Virus record (IMG/VR): IMGVR_UViG_3300030503_000573
Coordinates: 1-64,000 of that record
DNA from: a virus
DNA length: 64,000 bases
Reading direction: 5' to 3' (one strand)
Under the pieces are notes generated by a model, which did no database searches, was not told the DNA's origin, and saw nothing but the letters and a program-made list of their open reading frames with translations. This document shows, one piece after another, positions 32,820-40,982 of this stretch (the first letter of the stretch is position 1; every line of letters begins with the position of its first letter). The position numbers and the translations under genes were made by a program.

Positions 32820-33100
32820 TGCCACACCTCACCCGCGCCCTGCGCGTCATCTCCAACACCGGCGTCGTTGCCTTCATCGGCCTGTCGGTCTACTACTCGT
32901 ACACCGGCGACCACCACGCCTCGACCTACTCGATGCTGTGGGCGATCTTCTTCCGCCTGCTGATCACCGAGCAGAACTTCCAGCGCCGGGCCGAGGAGCG
33001 CTCGGCCGAGCGAACCCGAATAGACACCGTCAGAGACGGCGCGGCGGCCCTTGCGAGGGCTGGGACCGCCGCGCCAACCCAGCCCCAGGAGGACAGATGA
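32819..33100 (+). CDS. Membrane-anchored small protein (93 aa)
   Basis: One or two hydrophobic segments near the N-terminus (VISNTGVVAFIGLSVYYSY, STYSMLWAIFFRLLITEQ) and a charged coiled-coil-like C-terminus (NFQRRAEERSAERTRIDTVR). ATG overlaps the upstream stop and the ORF ends in an ATGA overlap with the HNH gene. Function unknown. Confidence 0.5.
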   Translation: MPHLTRALRVISNTGVVAFIGLSVYYSYTGDHHASTYSMLWAIFFRLLITEQNFQRRAEERSAERTRIDTVRDGAAALARAGTAAPTQPQEDR

Positions 33101-33681
33101 ACTACGGGCGTGTGTACCGCGAGTTCATCGCCGACCGACTGGGGAAGCAGGCCCAGCTGGAGGTGTATGAGACGCATCACATCAGACCGCGCTGCCTCAA
33201 GGGAGGCGACGAGCCCAGCAACCTGATTAGGTTGAGCGCTCCAGATCACCTCTTCGCTCATCTGCTGCTCGCCCGCATACACGGAGGCGCGCTCGCGTTC
33301 TCATTCATCTGGATGCTGGGCATGCAGAAGTATGCTGGGAGGCGTTCGCGCAGGACCTATGAGCAGCTGAGGGCGCAGCACCGAGCCCATGTGAGCAGCC
33401 TCAGAAGCGGGGCCTCAGCATCTGAGGTCACCCGCCAGAGGCAGAGCGAGGCTGCCGTCAGACGCTTCAAGGACTCTGAGCAACTAAGACGCCACATCGA
33501 GGCGCGGCGCGGGAGGCCACAGCCGCCGCGCTCAGATGCCCACAGGGAGAGCCTGAGGCGCTCAGCGGCGCTCTGGCAGTCGAAGCCGGAGGCGAAGGCC
33601 GCAGCGAGTGAGCGCGCCCGCAAGCAGTGGCAGCCTGGAGGCTGTCTGTACGAGAAGTTCAAGGGGAATAGCAACGCATGA
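33097..33681 (+). CDS. HNH homing-type endonuclease (194 aa)
   Basis: N-terminal HNH domain: VYETHHIRPRCLKGGDEPSN and LIRLSAPDHLFAHLLLARIH, with the H-H pair, Asn and following His expected of the family. The rest is Arg/Ser/Lys/Ala-rich with repeated short motifs (DAHRESLRRSAALWQSK) like the DNA-binding tails of homing endonucleases. Located directly before nrdJ, a frequent neighbour of homing genes. Good ribosome site CCAGGAGGACAG. Confidence 0.75.
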   Translation: MNYGRVYREFIADRLGKQAQLEVYETHHIRPRCLKGGDEPSNLIRLSAPDHLFAHLLLARIHGGALAFSFIWMLGMQKYAGRRSRRTYEQLRAQHRAHVSSLRSGASASEVTRQRQSEAAVRRFKDSEQLRRHIEARRGRPQPPRSDAHRESLRRSAALWQSKPEAKAAASERARKQWQPGGCLYEKFKGNSNA

Positions 33682-35663
33682 CCGAGATGTCCGCCAGGGC
33701 GAAGGCGATATTCATACGCACCTACAGCCGGCCGAAGGAGGGCGGCGGGTACGAGACCTATGAAGAAGTCATGGAGCGCGTCACCGGCCACCAGCGCTGG
33801 CTCTGGGAGCGCTCTCTGGGCCGGGCGCTCGACCCCCGAGAGGAGGCTGAGCTGGGTGCCCTAAAGGCCCTCTTCCTGGCGCGCAAATGCATGCCAGCCG
33901 GACGCACCCTGTGGCTCGGCGGCACTGAGATAGCCCGCAGCCGGGAGATCAGCCAGTTCAACTGCTCCGGGCTCGTCGTCAAGACTATCCATGATGTCGT
34001 GGACGTCGCGTGGCTCTTGTTAAATGGCGCGGGGGTGGGGGCCAAGCCCACGCAGGGCGTGCTGAACGGCTTCGCCAGACCCATCGACGACGTGAGGGTG
34101 ATACGGTCCGAGCGCACCGAGAAGGGCGGCGAGGAGCACAACACCGAGACCTTCGACCGCGAGACCGGGGTGTGGACCATCCGGGTCGGCGACAGCGGTG
34201 AGGCCTGGGCCAAGGCTGTGGGCAAGCTGCTGGGAGGCAAGTGGGCGGCGAGGTCTCTGGTGCTGGACTTCTCCCAGATCAGGCCAGAGGGCTCGCTGCT
34301 GGCGAGGTATGGGTGGCGCTCCTCGGGCGACTCGGTCATCTCGGTTGAGATGGTCAAGATGGCTTCCCTGCTTAGCCGCCGGGCCGGCCAGCTGCTCTCC
34401 AAGCTGGACATCGCTGACATCGTCAACCACCTCGGGGTCATCCAGACGGGCCGTCGTGGGGCCGAGATACTGCTGATGGACAGCGATGACCCCGAGGCCG
34501 ACGCCTTCGCTGCCTTCAAGGCCCGCTACTGGGAGCGGCCGGAGACGCACCACAGGGCTCAGAGCAACAACTCCCTGGTGTTCTCAGACCGGCCGAGCAG
34601 GACACGGCTGCGGGAGATATTCGACGAGATGATGTCTAACGGCGGCAATGAGCCGGGCTTCATCAACGGCGAGGCCGCCCGAGCACGCGCCCCCTGGTTC
34701 TACACCGTCAATCCTTGTGCTGAGATACTGCTGGCCGACCGGGGCCTGTGCAACCTAACCGAGACCTCGGTGGCCGCCTTCGACCGCATGGACGACCTGC
34801 TTGAGGCTCTGAGGCTGATCGCCCGGGCGAACTACAGGCAGACGCTGGTGGAACTCGACGACGGTATTCTGCAGCGCTCCTGGCACGAGAACCAGGCATT
34901 CCTGAGGCTGTGCGGGGTCTCCCTCACCGGGGTGGCCCAGCGGCCGGACCTCACGGCCCACGACCTGCGCATGATGAGAAACGCGGCTGTGAGCGGGGCC
35001 TGGGCGATGGCCGATGAGCTGGGTACCCCGCGCCCCAAGAATGTCACCTGCGTGAAGCCGTCCGGCACGCTGGGCAAGGTGATGGACGCCGCCGAGGGGG
35101 CCCACGTGCCGCCCGGCCGCCACATCATCAACTCTGTGGTCTACGCCCGCACCGACCCGCTGGTGGGCCGGCTACGCGAGGCTGGGTATCGGGTCAGGCC
35201 ACATCCGACGGCCGAGACGCAGGTGCTGGTTGCCTTCCCGGTTGAGTTCAGCGGTGGTCACTTTACGCCGGAGCCGGGACCGACCGGCGGCACCATGTGG
35301 GTGAATCGAGAGACGGCGCTCGCCCAGCTCAGGCGGTATCGGCTGCTGCAGGAGAACTTCTCGGACCAGAATGTATCGCTCACGGTCAGCTACACGCCCG
35401 ACGAGGTCGACGGCGTGTGCGACTGGCTGTACGCAAACTGGGGCGGCTACGTGGGTGTAGCCTGGATGCTGCGGATGGACCCAGCCACGACGCCCGAGAG
35501 CGTAGGGGCCCCATACCTGCCCCAGCAGGTGGTGACGCAGGAGGCCTACGCCGAGTACATCGCCGAGCTGCGCGAAGTCGACTGGGAAGACGCGGGCGGT
35601 GCGGTCGAGGAGAATGACGCCCTCGACCCGGATTGCGAGGGCGGGGTATGCCCGGTGAGGTGA
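33678..35663 (+). CDS. nrdJ: Class II (B12-dependent) ribonucleotide reductase (661 aa)
   Basis: Reduces ribonucleoside triphosphates to deoxy forms using adenosylcobalamin. Visible active-site elements: FNCSG with the first catalytic Cys, NPCAEILL in the barrel core, CVKPSGTLGKV, and a C-terminal redox pair CEGGVCPVR. Length and motif order fit NrdJ. The 50-residue start overlaps the HNH gene ATGA-style. The enzyme supplies dNTPs for replication independent of oxygen; the dUMP-to-hmdUMP route downstream would draw on this pool. Confidence 0.9.
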   Translation: MTEMSARAKAIFIRTYSRPKEGGGYETYEEVMERVTGHQRWLWERSLGRALDPREEAELGALKALFLARKCMPAGRTLWLGGTEIARSREISQFNCSGLVVKTIHDVVDVAWLLLNGAGVGAKPTQGVLNGFARPIDDVRVIRSERTEKGGEEHNTETFDRETGVWTIRVGDSGEAWAKAVGKLLGGKWAARSLVLDFSQIRPEGSLLARYGWRSSGDSVISVEMVKMASLLSRRAGQLLSKLDIADIVNHLGVIQTGRRGAEILLMDSDDPEADAFAAFKARYWERPETHHRAQSNNSLVFSDRPSRTRLREIFDEMMSNGGNEPGFINGEAARARAPWFYTVNPCAEILLADRGLCNLTETSVAAFDRMDDLLEALRLIARANYRQTLVELDDGILQRSWHENQAFLRLCGVSLTGVAQRPDLTAHDLRMMRNAAVSGAWAMADELGTPRPKNVTCVKPSGTLGKVMDAAEGAHVPPGRHIINSVVYARTDPLVGRLREAGYRVRPHPTAETQVLVAFPVEFSGGHFTPEPGPTGGTMWVNRETALAQLRRYRLLQENFSDQNVSLTVSYTPDEVDGVCDWLYANWGGYVGVAWMLRMDPATTPESVGAPYLPQQVVTQEAYAEYIAELREVDWEDAGGAVEENDALDPDCEGGVCPVR

Positions 35664-35673
35664 GGAGAACAAG

Positions 35674-36234
35674 ATGACGCGCCATGCAATGATAGACTTA
35701 GAGACCCTCGGGGTAGGCCCCCGCGCGGTCATCGTCCAGGTAGGGATATGCTTCTTTGACCCGTGGGCTCCCAAGCACGTGGCCGACCTGGAGGGCCACT
35801 CCTGGAATGTGGACCCGGAGTCGTGCGCCTCCCTGGGCGGCCAGTATGATGGCAGCACCATCATGTGGTGGCTAGCTCAAAGCGCAGTGACGCGCGAAGG
35901 GATTGCGCCGGGAGCATCTCGCTGGGTCATGCGGTCGGTGCTGAACGTTCTCACAGCCGTCATGCAGAGGGGCGCGGCGGTCGAGGGTGTCTGGGCGCAG
36001 GGCGCGGCCTTCGACATCCCCATCCTGGAGCACTACTTCTCGACGGCCGGGTTAGAAGTTCCCTGGGGCTATGGCCGGGTTCGCGACACCCGCACGGTGT
36101 ACTGGGCTGCCGAGTCCCTTGGCTGGCAGCGCGACAGGAGCACCACGGCCCACTCGGCGCTCGCCGACTGCCGGGCCCAGGTCGCCCAGCTGCAGTCGGC
36201 GCTCGCCGTCATCGGCAGCAGCAGGCAGCCATGA
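35674..36234 (+). CDS. DnaQ-like 3'-5' exonuclease (186 aa)
   Basis: DEDDh exonuclease related to exodeoxyribonuclease VIII/Rv2179c-like proteins. ExoI motif MIDLETLG (Asp and Glu), ExoII region WAQGAAFDIPIL, ExoIII TAHSALADCRAQVAQL with the H and D. Short single-domain length. Acts on ssDNA or RNA 3' ends, perhaps in recombination or nucleotide salvage. Follows nrdJ with an 8 nt gap. Confidence 0.85.
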   Translation: MTRHAMIDLETLGVGPRAVIVQVGICFFDPWAPKHVADLEGHSWNVDPESCASLGGQYDGSTIMWWLAQSAVTREGIAPGASRWVMRSVLNVLTAVMQRGAAVEGVWAQGAAFDIPILEHYFSTAGLEVPWGYGRVRDTRTVYWAAESLGWQRDRSTTAHSALADCRAQVAQLQSALAVIGSSRQP

Positions 36235-36440
36235 GCAAGTTCGGCGACGAGAGCGATACCTACGACCTGGAGTACCTCGGCCTCACCCGTGCAGGCAACG
36301 CCTACATGGTTGACGACGGCGACGGCAACACCGTCTTCCTGCCGACGAGCCGGGTTGAGCCGGTGGGCGCGCTCGTCGTCAACAAGACGTGCAAGTTCGA
36401 CATCCCCAACTGGCTCGCCGAGCGCGAGGGCCTATGTTAG
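36231..36440 (+). CDS. Hypothetical small acidic protein (69 aa)
   Basis: ATG 36231 overlaps the exonuclease stop. Sequence includes YDLEYLGLTRAGNAYMVDDG and GALVVNKTCKFDIPNWLAER. No family recognised. It ends 12 nt before the first of three repeated promoter blocks, closing its transcription unit. Confidence 0.5.
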   Translation: MSKFGDESDTYDLEYLGLTRAGNAYMVDDGDGNTVFLPTSRVEPVGALVVNKTCKFDIPNWLAEREGLC

Positions 36441-36452
36441 CCAAAATACCAC

Positions 36453-36518
36453 TTGACTTACCCACCGGTGGTCACTAAGGGAGGGGGTGGGCGCGAGGCG
36501 TGCCCGCATCATAAGGAG
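36453..36518 (+). promoter_or_regulatory. Repeated phage promoter-leader block, copy 1
   Basis: TTGACT (36453-36458), 17 nt spacer TACCCACCGGTGGTCAC, then TAAGGG as a weak -10-like hexamer, GGGCGCGAG at 36489 and CATAAGGAG ending at 36518. Nearly the same block occurs at 55190 and 58650. It starts a unit whose first gene is a candidate SSB. Confidence 0.75.
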
Positions 36519-36528
36519 GCCAGACCAG

Positions 36529-36858
36529 ATGACGAAGAGCCAGCCCCAGTTCGCCTTCACGGTGCGCCGGACCACCTATGAGTTCGAGGGTCGCTACGTC
36601 TCGACCAGCACTCAGGTCGTCTCCCGCGAATACTTCTGCTCGGCGGCTGGGGCCGCGTTCGCCTGCCGCCGCGCCGGTGACCCCGGCGACACGACCGACG
36701 GTGGCGTCTGTGGCGCGATTGAGAAGCTCCAGCCCGGCATGGTCTATGACTTCCAGCTCAATCAATGGGTTCCCGGCATGGAGTGGAAGCCCTGGTACGG
36801 AGAGGCGTGGGCGGCTCGCGAGCCGGTCGCCGATCCCTTTGACGACATGCCGTTCTGA
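36529..36858 (+). CDS. Candidate single-stranded DNA-binding protein (109 aa)
   Basis: ATG at 36529 follows the conserved leader; a longer GTG reading is unnecessary. The body contains FAFTVRRTTYEFEGRYVSTS and GAIEKLQPGMVYDFQLNQWV, a compact beta-rich domain plausible as an OB fold. The C-terminus PVADPFDDMPF is very close to the acidic tip of bacterial SSB (DDDIPF) that docks replication and repair enzymes. Size is smaller than E. coli SSB. Being first behind a strong repeated promoter fits an abundant replication protein. The OB fold is inference. Confidence 0.5.
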   Translation: MTKSQPQFAFTVRRTTYEFEGRYVSTSTQVVSREYFCSAAGAAFACRRAGDPGDTTDGGVCGAIEKLQPGMVYDFQLNQWVPGMEWKPWYGEAWAAREPVADPFDDMPF

Positions 36859-36886
36859 AGCATCAATCAGCATAAGGAGACATCAG

Positions 36887-37450
36887 ATGACCCGCACCCG
36901 CCGCCCCGCTGGCTCCCGTGCCCACCCTGTCACCACCACCCTCGGCTCGGCCTTTGAAGATGGCCGCTCCGATGTCGAGGGCCTCTACGAGGAGATGAAC
37001 GACTGGGCCTCCAACATGGAGGGCAACAGCATGGAGCACCTGCCCAAGTACGACGAGGTCACCGAGGCCCGCGACGCGCTGGAGACAGCCAACGACACCC
37101 TCGGCGGCATCGAGCCGCCAGACGCCATCGCTGACCTGGAGGTCCACTTCACGACTGACACGCGCCAGAACGCCCAGAGCCGCTCGGGCCGTATGGGGAA
37201 TGTCCTGCAGGCCCTGGGCGCGGCCAAGGACGCCGCCGAGGCCTGGATGGAGGAAAACCCTGAGCTGGAGGTCAGCGAACCAGACGAGGAATTCATCGAC
37301 GGCAACGAACCCCTGGAGGAAGAAGAGAAGGTCACCCAGGAGCAGGTCGAAGAGCGCGAGGCTGCCCGCACCGAGGTCGAAGAATTCCTCAACGAGCTGG
37401 ACAGCGCCATCAGCGAGGCCGAGGGGGTCAGCTTCCCCGGCATGTACTAG
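36887..37450 (+). CDS. Acidic coiled-coil protein (187 aa)
   Basis: Preceded by a CATAAGGAG leader. Strongly acidic and helical (DVEGLYEEMNDWASNMEGNS, KYDEVTEARDALETANDTLG, EPLEEEEKVTQEQVEEREAA). A central PDAIADLEVHFTTDTRQNAQ separates two helical arms. No family recognised; acidic helical proteins of early operons often bind host basic partners. Confidence 0.5.
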   Translation: MTRTRRPAGSRAHPVTTTLGSAFEDGRSDVEGLYEEMNDWASNMEGNSMEHLPKYDEVTEARDALETANDTLGGIEPPDAIADLEVHFTTDTRQNAQSRSGRMGNVLQALGAAKDAAEAWMEENPELEVSEPDEEFIDGNEPLEEEEKVTQEQVEEREAARTEVEEFLNELDSAISEAEGVSFPGMY

Positions 37451-37484
37451 CCTATCCCACCCACCAGCATAAGGAGACCACCTC

Positions 37485-38174
37485 ATGACCAACACCACCT
37501 ACACCACCAAGCGGGCGGCCATAGCCGGCGCGCGCCGCGCCCTCGCCAAGGCGGGCGTCGAGAACGCCCTGAGCCAGGTCCACTTCAACGTCCACCTGCG
37601 GGAGGACAGCGACGAGTGGTACTGGGCGGCGGTGGACCTGACGCCGGCTGAGCGGAAGGCCCAGGTGACCAAGCCCTCAGGCAAGTCCTTTCCCGACGCT
37701 GACCCTGGTTCGACCAGGGAGCTGGCCGATCAGAAGGCCGCCCGCCAGTCTCGCGCGGCCAAGCAGGCCATCGCCGAGACCACGGCCAGGACGCCGCCCA
37801 CCCCGCCGCCCACCCCGCCGGTCGCTCCGGCCGAGCGCTGGCGCAAGCCCAAGCGCGCCGAGCCGTCGAAGATCGCCTACCGGCCGCGCTCGGGCTCGCA
37901 GCAGCGGGCGGCCTACGAGCTGCTCACCAGCCCGGACTACCCCGAGGGCATCGAGGCCCAGACCTTCTGCGACCTCATGAACCCGTGGGTCAAGCCTGGC
38001 GCGACGCCGTGGACCCCCGCCAACACCTGGGGCTTTCTCAACTACCTGCTCGTCAGCCAGAAGGGCTACGGCCTGAGCTTCGACGGCACCCGGTTCCGCC
38101 TGCTGGTGCCGAAGGACGAGCGCGACCCGGTCGCGCGCAAGGCCGACCCGCTGCCGCCGATGAAGGCGAAGTGA
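37485..38174 (+). CDS. Hypothetical protein with Pro-rich linker (229 aa)
   Basis: Preceded by CATAAGGAG. N-terminal ~80 residues form one domain (KRAAIAGARRALAKAGVENA, HFNVHLREDSDEWYWAAVDL); a TPPTPPPTPPVAPA linker separates a C-terminal ~75-residue domain (GSQQRAAYELLTSPDYPEGI, TFCDLMNPWVKPGATPWTPA) that may be a winged helix. Function unknown. Confidence 0.5.
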   Translation: MTNTTYTTKRAAIAGARRALAKAGVENALSQVHFNVHLREDSDEWYWAAVDLTPAERKAQVTKPSGKSFPDADPGSTRELADQKAARQSRAAKQAIAETTARTPPTPPPTPPVAPAERWRKPKRAEPSKIAYRPRSGSQQRAAYELLTSPDYPEGIEAQTFCDLMNPWVKPGATPWTPANTWGFLNYLLVSQKGYGLSFDGTRFRLLVPKDERDPVARKADPLPPMKAK

Positions 38175-38383
38175 TGCGCAAGCCCACCACCCACCAGAGC
38201 TCCGTCATCGAGCTGCTCCGGCTCGGGCATGTCACGCCCGAGCCGCACGCCCCCCGCGCGGCGGTGGCCCACTACGAGGCCAACCCGGCGGCGGCCGTGT
38301 GGGTGGTCGCCCGTACCCTCAGCGGTGCCAACCTCACCGAGATGTGGCGCGTCCACCCCGACGGCCGCGCGGAGCAGTTCTGA
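38174..38383 (+). CDS. Hypothetical small protein (69 aa)
   Basis: Start ATG shares a base with the previous stop. Sequence HQSSVIELLRLGHVTPEPHA, AVWVVARTLSGANLTEMWRV. No family recognised. It leads directly into the amidoligase gene and is probably co-translated. Confidence 0.45.
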   Translation: MRKPTTHQSSVIELLRLGHVTPEPHAPRAAVAHYEANPAAAVWVVARTLSGANLTEMWRVHPDGRAEQF

Positions 38384-39348
38384 TGAGCATCAGCATGAGA
38401 GGCTGGACCTACGGGGCCGAGCACGAGTTCGTGGACTGGCCACGGTCGAGGCCGCTCCCTGCGGGGTGCACCGCCCTGACGAATGAGTACACCATCGTCA
38501 ACTCGACCGGGGTGGCGACCGACCCGCACCACGACCCGGCCCGGCGCACCTACGCCTGGGGCCACGAGGTCAACACCCCGCCGACCGACGACATCGGGGG
38601 CCAGGTCGGCATCATGATGGAGCTGCTGGAGGCGCTGCCCGAGGCCCGCGTCAACTACCGCTCTGAGCTCAACATCCACATCCGGGTGCCAGGCCTGCGA
38701 GACGACCTCGCGGCGCTGAAGCGCCTCGCCGACTACAACGGCCGCCACCTGAGGACCGCCGTCGAGCTGGTCGACCCCATGAGCCCCCCGGTGCGCTCCC
38801 TGGGCATGACCGACGACGAGTGGGAGGGCGCCAAGCGCAACTACGTGGTGCGCCGCAACTTCCAGCACCGGGTGCTGCCGCCCGACCGCACGGCCCGCCA
38901 GCTGGCGGCTGCCACCACCACTGAGTTCTTCGAGGCCGAGGTGCCGAAGGCGAGGGGCAACGGCCGCCCGATGTGGCACGCCCAGCCCCGGTGCGCGGTA
39001 AACCTGCGGCAGCTGCTGCAGACCGACACGGTGGAGTTCCGCCACTGGGCGGGGACGCTGAACGCCGGCTTGTTCCAGAACGCTGGGCTCTGGTGCATGT
39101 TGTACCTGCGAGGAGCCCTCTTCGATCCTGATACTGCGCCAACAGCTCTGTGGAATGGAATGGCGAGCAGCTTGTTAGAATTCCCACCCCAGCACCCCTA
39201 CGAGCACTGGAAGGAGCGTCGTTTCCGCGCCACCACCCACGACGGCTCCAACCGCCGTGACGAGATTCTACGCAACATCGCGGCCATCGAGAGCGGCGAG
39301 TTCGACGACCTGCCCGAGTCGGTCGCACCTAGGAGGCTGCCGCTGTGA
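38383..39348 (+). CDS. Amidoligase (COOH-NH2 ligase), 321 aa
   Basis: Matches the phage amidoligase family: WTYGAEHEFVDWPRSR at the N-terminus, WGHEVNTPPTDDIGG, LNIHIRVPGLRDDLAALKR, and a C-terminal LRQLLQTDTVEFRHWAGTLN. These enzymes are related to glutamine synthetase/ATP-grasp ligases and join a carboxylate to an amine with ATP. It opens a run of genes (FAD enzyme, PanD) that look like a small-molecule or base-tailoring pathway. ATG shares a base with the prior stop; GTGA overlap with the next gene. Confidence 0.75.
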   Translation: MSISMRGWTYGAEHEFVDWPRSRPLPAGCTALTNEYTIVNSTGVATDPHHDPARRTYAWGHEVNTPPTDDIGGQVGIMMELLEALPEARVNYRSELNIHIRVPGLRDDLAALKRLADYNGRHLRTAVELVDPMSPPVRSLGMTDDEWEGAKRNYVVRRNFQHRVLPPDRTARQLAAATTTEFFEAEVPKARGNGRPMWHAQPRCAVNLRQLLQTDTVEFRHWAGTLNAGLFQNAGLWCMLYLRGALFDPDTAPTALWNGMASSLLEFPPQHPYEHWKERRFRATTHDGSNRRDEILRNIAAIESGEFDDLPESVAPRRLPL

Positions 39349-40193
39349 CGCGCATCGACGTAGCCGTCATCGGCGGGGGCCTGTTCGGGCGCACCATCGC
39401 GGCCGAGATGTGGGCCCAGGGACGGGAGTGTCAGGTACTCGACGACGCGCGGCCCTGGAGGGGCTCGGCCCCGGCCGCCTGCCTGATGCGGCCAAGCTGG
39501 TTCTCCAAGATGGAGAGGGGCGAGTACGTCGCCTCGATGGACCGGCTGGACCGGCTGTTCGGGGTCAAGAAGGTCAGGTTCGAGACGCCCGCAGGGCCGG
39601 CCGACCTGGACTGGGTGGACCCAGCCGTGGTGATGCGGCCGGACGCCTGTGTCATACCGGCGACGGTCACCGACATCTGGCGCGGCGAGGGCTACTGGGC
39701 GCTCAGCGTCAACACAGGACAGCCGGTCCACGCCCGCTCGGTCGTCGTGGCCACCGGCGTTTGGGTGCCGGAGCTTGTCAGGACGCCCCACAACATCACC
39801 GCCCTCGGCGGGTGGGCCGTGACCTGGGCATGGCCCTACGAGCGCCAGCAGGGCCCGAGCCGCCTGGAGCCGTGGGCTCCCTACAAGCAGCTCATCGGCT
39901 TCCAGCGGGGGGCTTGGGAGTGGTGGGCCGGCGACGGCACGGCGCTCCTCCCGGGATCGCTCACGCCAGAACGGCGCGACGCCTCCGAGAACCGCCTCCT
40001 GGCCTTCGGCAAGCGCCTTGGCCTAGCGGGTGTCGCCAGCATCACGGGCGGCCTCCGGCCGAAGGTTCCCGGGCTGCGCGCGCCGGCCCTCGTCGAGGAG
40101 GTCGCGCCCGGCCTGTGGATCGCGACCGGCGGCGCAAAGAACGGAACCCTTGGCGCGGCCTGGGCCTCGCTCCAGCTGAAGGACAGGCTCTAG
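39345..40193 (+). CDS. FAD-dependent oxidoreductase, DAO-like (282 aa)
   Basis: N-terminal Rossmann FAD motif IDVAVIGGGLFGRTIAAEMW, followed by QVLDDARPWRGSAPAACLM. The middle has VVVATGVWVPELVRTPHN, and the end ITGGLRPKVPGLRAPALVEE and WIATGGAKNGTLGAAWASL, as in the second dinucleotide contact of glycine oxidase/DAO enzymes. Such FAD enzymes act on glycine-derived side chains in known thymidine hypermodification pathways. GTG start overlaps the amidoligase stop (GTGA), giving strong coupling. Substrate is unknown. Confidence 0.75.
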   Translation: MTRIDVAVIGGGLFGRTIAAEMWAQGRECQVLDDARPWRGSAPAACLMRPSWFSKMERGEYVASMDRLDRLFGVKKVRFETPAGPADLDWVDPAVVMRPDACVIPATVTDIWRGEGYWALSVNTGQPVHARSVVVATGVWVPELVRTPHNITALGGWAVTWAWPYERQQGPSRLEPWAPYKQLIGFQRGAWEWWAGDGTALLPGSLTPERRDASENRLLAFGKRLGLAGVASITGGLRPKVPGLRAPALVEEVAPGLWIATGGAKNGTLGAAWASLQLKDRL

Positions 40194-40559
40194 ATGCGCT
40201 TCGTGCTCCGCTCCAAGCTCCACAACGCCACGGTCACCGAGGCGAACCTGCTGTACGTGGGCTCGATCACCATCGACGAGCACCTCATGGAGGTCGTCGG
40301 CCTGTGGCCCGGCGAGCGCGTGCTGGTGGTCTCCAACACGAGCGGGGCCCGCCTGGAGACCTACGTCATCACCGGCGACCGCTACTCCGGGGCGATCTGC
40401 ATGAACGGGGCCGCCGCCCACCTCATCTCGGCCGGCGAGCAGGTCATCATCATGGGCTTCGAGCTGGCCGAGCGGCCCATCACACCGGCCGTGGCCCTGT
40501 GCACGCCTAATAACCAGGTAGCACGCATGCTAAGCGAAATCTCAGGAGAGTTCCTATGA
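40194..40559 (+). CDS. panD: Aspartate 1-decarboxylase PanD (121 aa)
   Basis: Converts L-aspartate to beta-alanine with a pyruvoyl group made by self-cleavage. Sequence is clearly PanD: KLHNATVTEANLLYVGSITI with catalytic Lys8, Tyr21 and the Gly23-Ser24 cleavage site; Arg53, Thr56 and Tyr57 in GARLETYVITG; and MNGAAAHLI with Asn71. All active-site residues known from E. coli PanD are present at -1 numbering. ATG begins right after the FAD gene stop. A phage panD inside a base-modification-like cluster is unusual; beta-alanine could feed the amidoligase or CoA synthesis. Confidence 0.9.
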   Translation: MRFVLRSKLHNATVTEANLLYVGSITIDEHLMEVVGLWPGERVLVVSNTSGARLETYVITGDRYSGAICMNGAAAHLISAGEQVIIMGFELAERPITPAVALCTPNNQVARMLSEISGEFL

Positions 40560-40729
40560 TCCAAGCCCTCGTCATGGCAGTGATGCTGTGCGCGCTAGTG
40601 GTGGTCACCGCCAAGGTGCTGACCCTGCTGCTGCGCCTCGTGCTGGTGCTCGCCGGCATGGCGGTGCTGGCCGTGCTCGGGGCAGCCACATTCCTCATCA
40701 CGCTCGCCGCGTCTGTTGCGAGCGCCTAG
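40556..40729 (+). CDS. Very hydrophobic small membrane protein (57 aa)
   Basis: ATGA overlap with panD. Almost entirely hydrophobic: VMAVMLCALVVVTAKVLTLL and LRLVLVLAGMAVLAVLGAAT, then ITLAASVASA; predicted two transmembrane helices or a hairpin. Role unknown; it separates panD from the pilin gene. Confidence 0.5.
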   Translation: MIQALVMAVMLCALVVVTAKVLTLLLRLVLVLAGMAVLAVLGAATFLITLAASVASA

Positions 40730-40779
40730 AGACCCGCGCGCGGCGGCTTCCGCGCACAGCAAGAAGGAGGACTACGACT

Positions 40780-40938
40780 ATGGACAAGATCATGAGCTAC
40801 CTGGGCGACGAAGGCGGTGCCAGCGCCGCTGAGTACGCCTTGATCCTGGCGCTGATCGCCCTGGTGATCATCGTCAGCGTCACGACCCTCGGCACCAACA
40901 TCAACGGTGTCTTCTCGCACGCTGCCAAGTCTATCTGA
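40780..40938 (+). CDS. Flp/Tad-type type IVb prepilin (52 aa)
   Basis: A short leader (MDKIMSYLGDEGG) ends in Gly13, followed by mature ASAAEYALILALIALVIIV, placing Glu at mature position 5 and Tyr at position 6 exactly as in Flp pilins cleaved by the TadV/CpaA peptidase. The remainder (TLGTNINGVFSHAAKSI) is the short Flp tail. Start ATG 40780 has AAGAAGGAGG 9 nt upstream; a 50 nt gap precedes it and a GC hairpin follows at 40951. Expected to enter the inner membrane and be processed as a pilin. Highly atypical in a phage. Confidence 0.8.
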   Translation: MDKIMSYLGDEGGASAAEYALILALIALVIIVSVTTLGTNINGVFSHAAKSI

Positions 40939-40950
40939 CGCGGCGCGGCG

Positions 40951-40973
40951 GCCCGGGGTGGTGAGCCCCGGGC
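40951..40973 (+). repeat. Hairpin after pilin gene
   Basis: GCCCGGGG, 7 nt loop TGGTGAG, CCCCGGGC: perfect 8 bp stem just downstream of the pilin stop. No T-run, so possibly a partial terminator or 3' stabiliser insulating the pilin message from the next gene. Confidence 0.55.
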
Positions 40974-40982
40974 GACTACCTT

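Noticed and set aside
40194-40559. panD as host contamination or assembly join
   Set aside because: It starts right after the FAD gene stop and overlaps the next gene ATGA-style, matching the phage's gene packing and base use.
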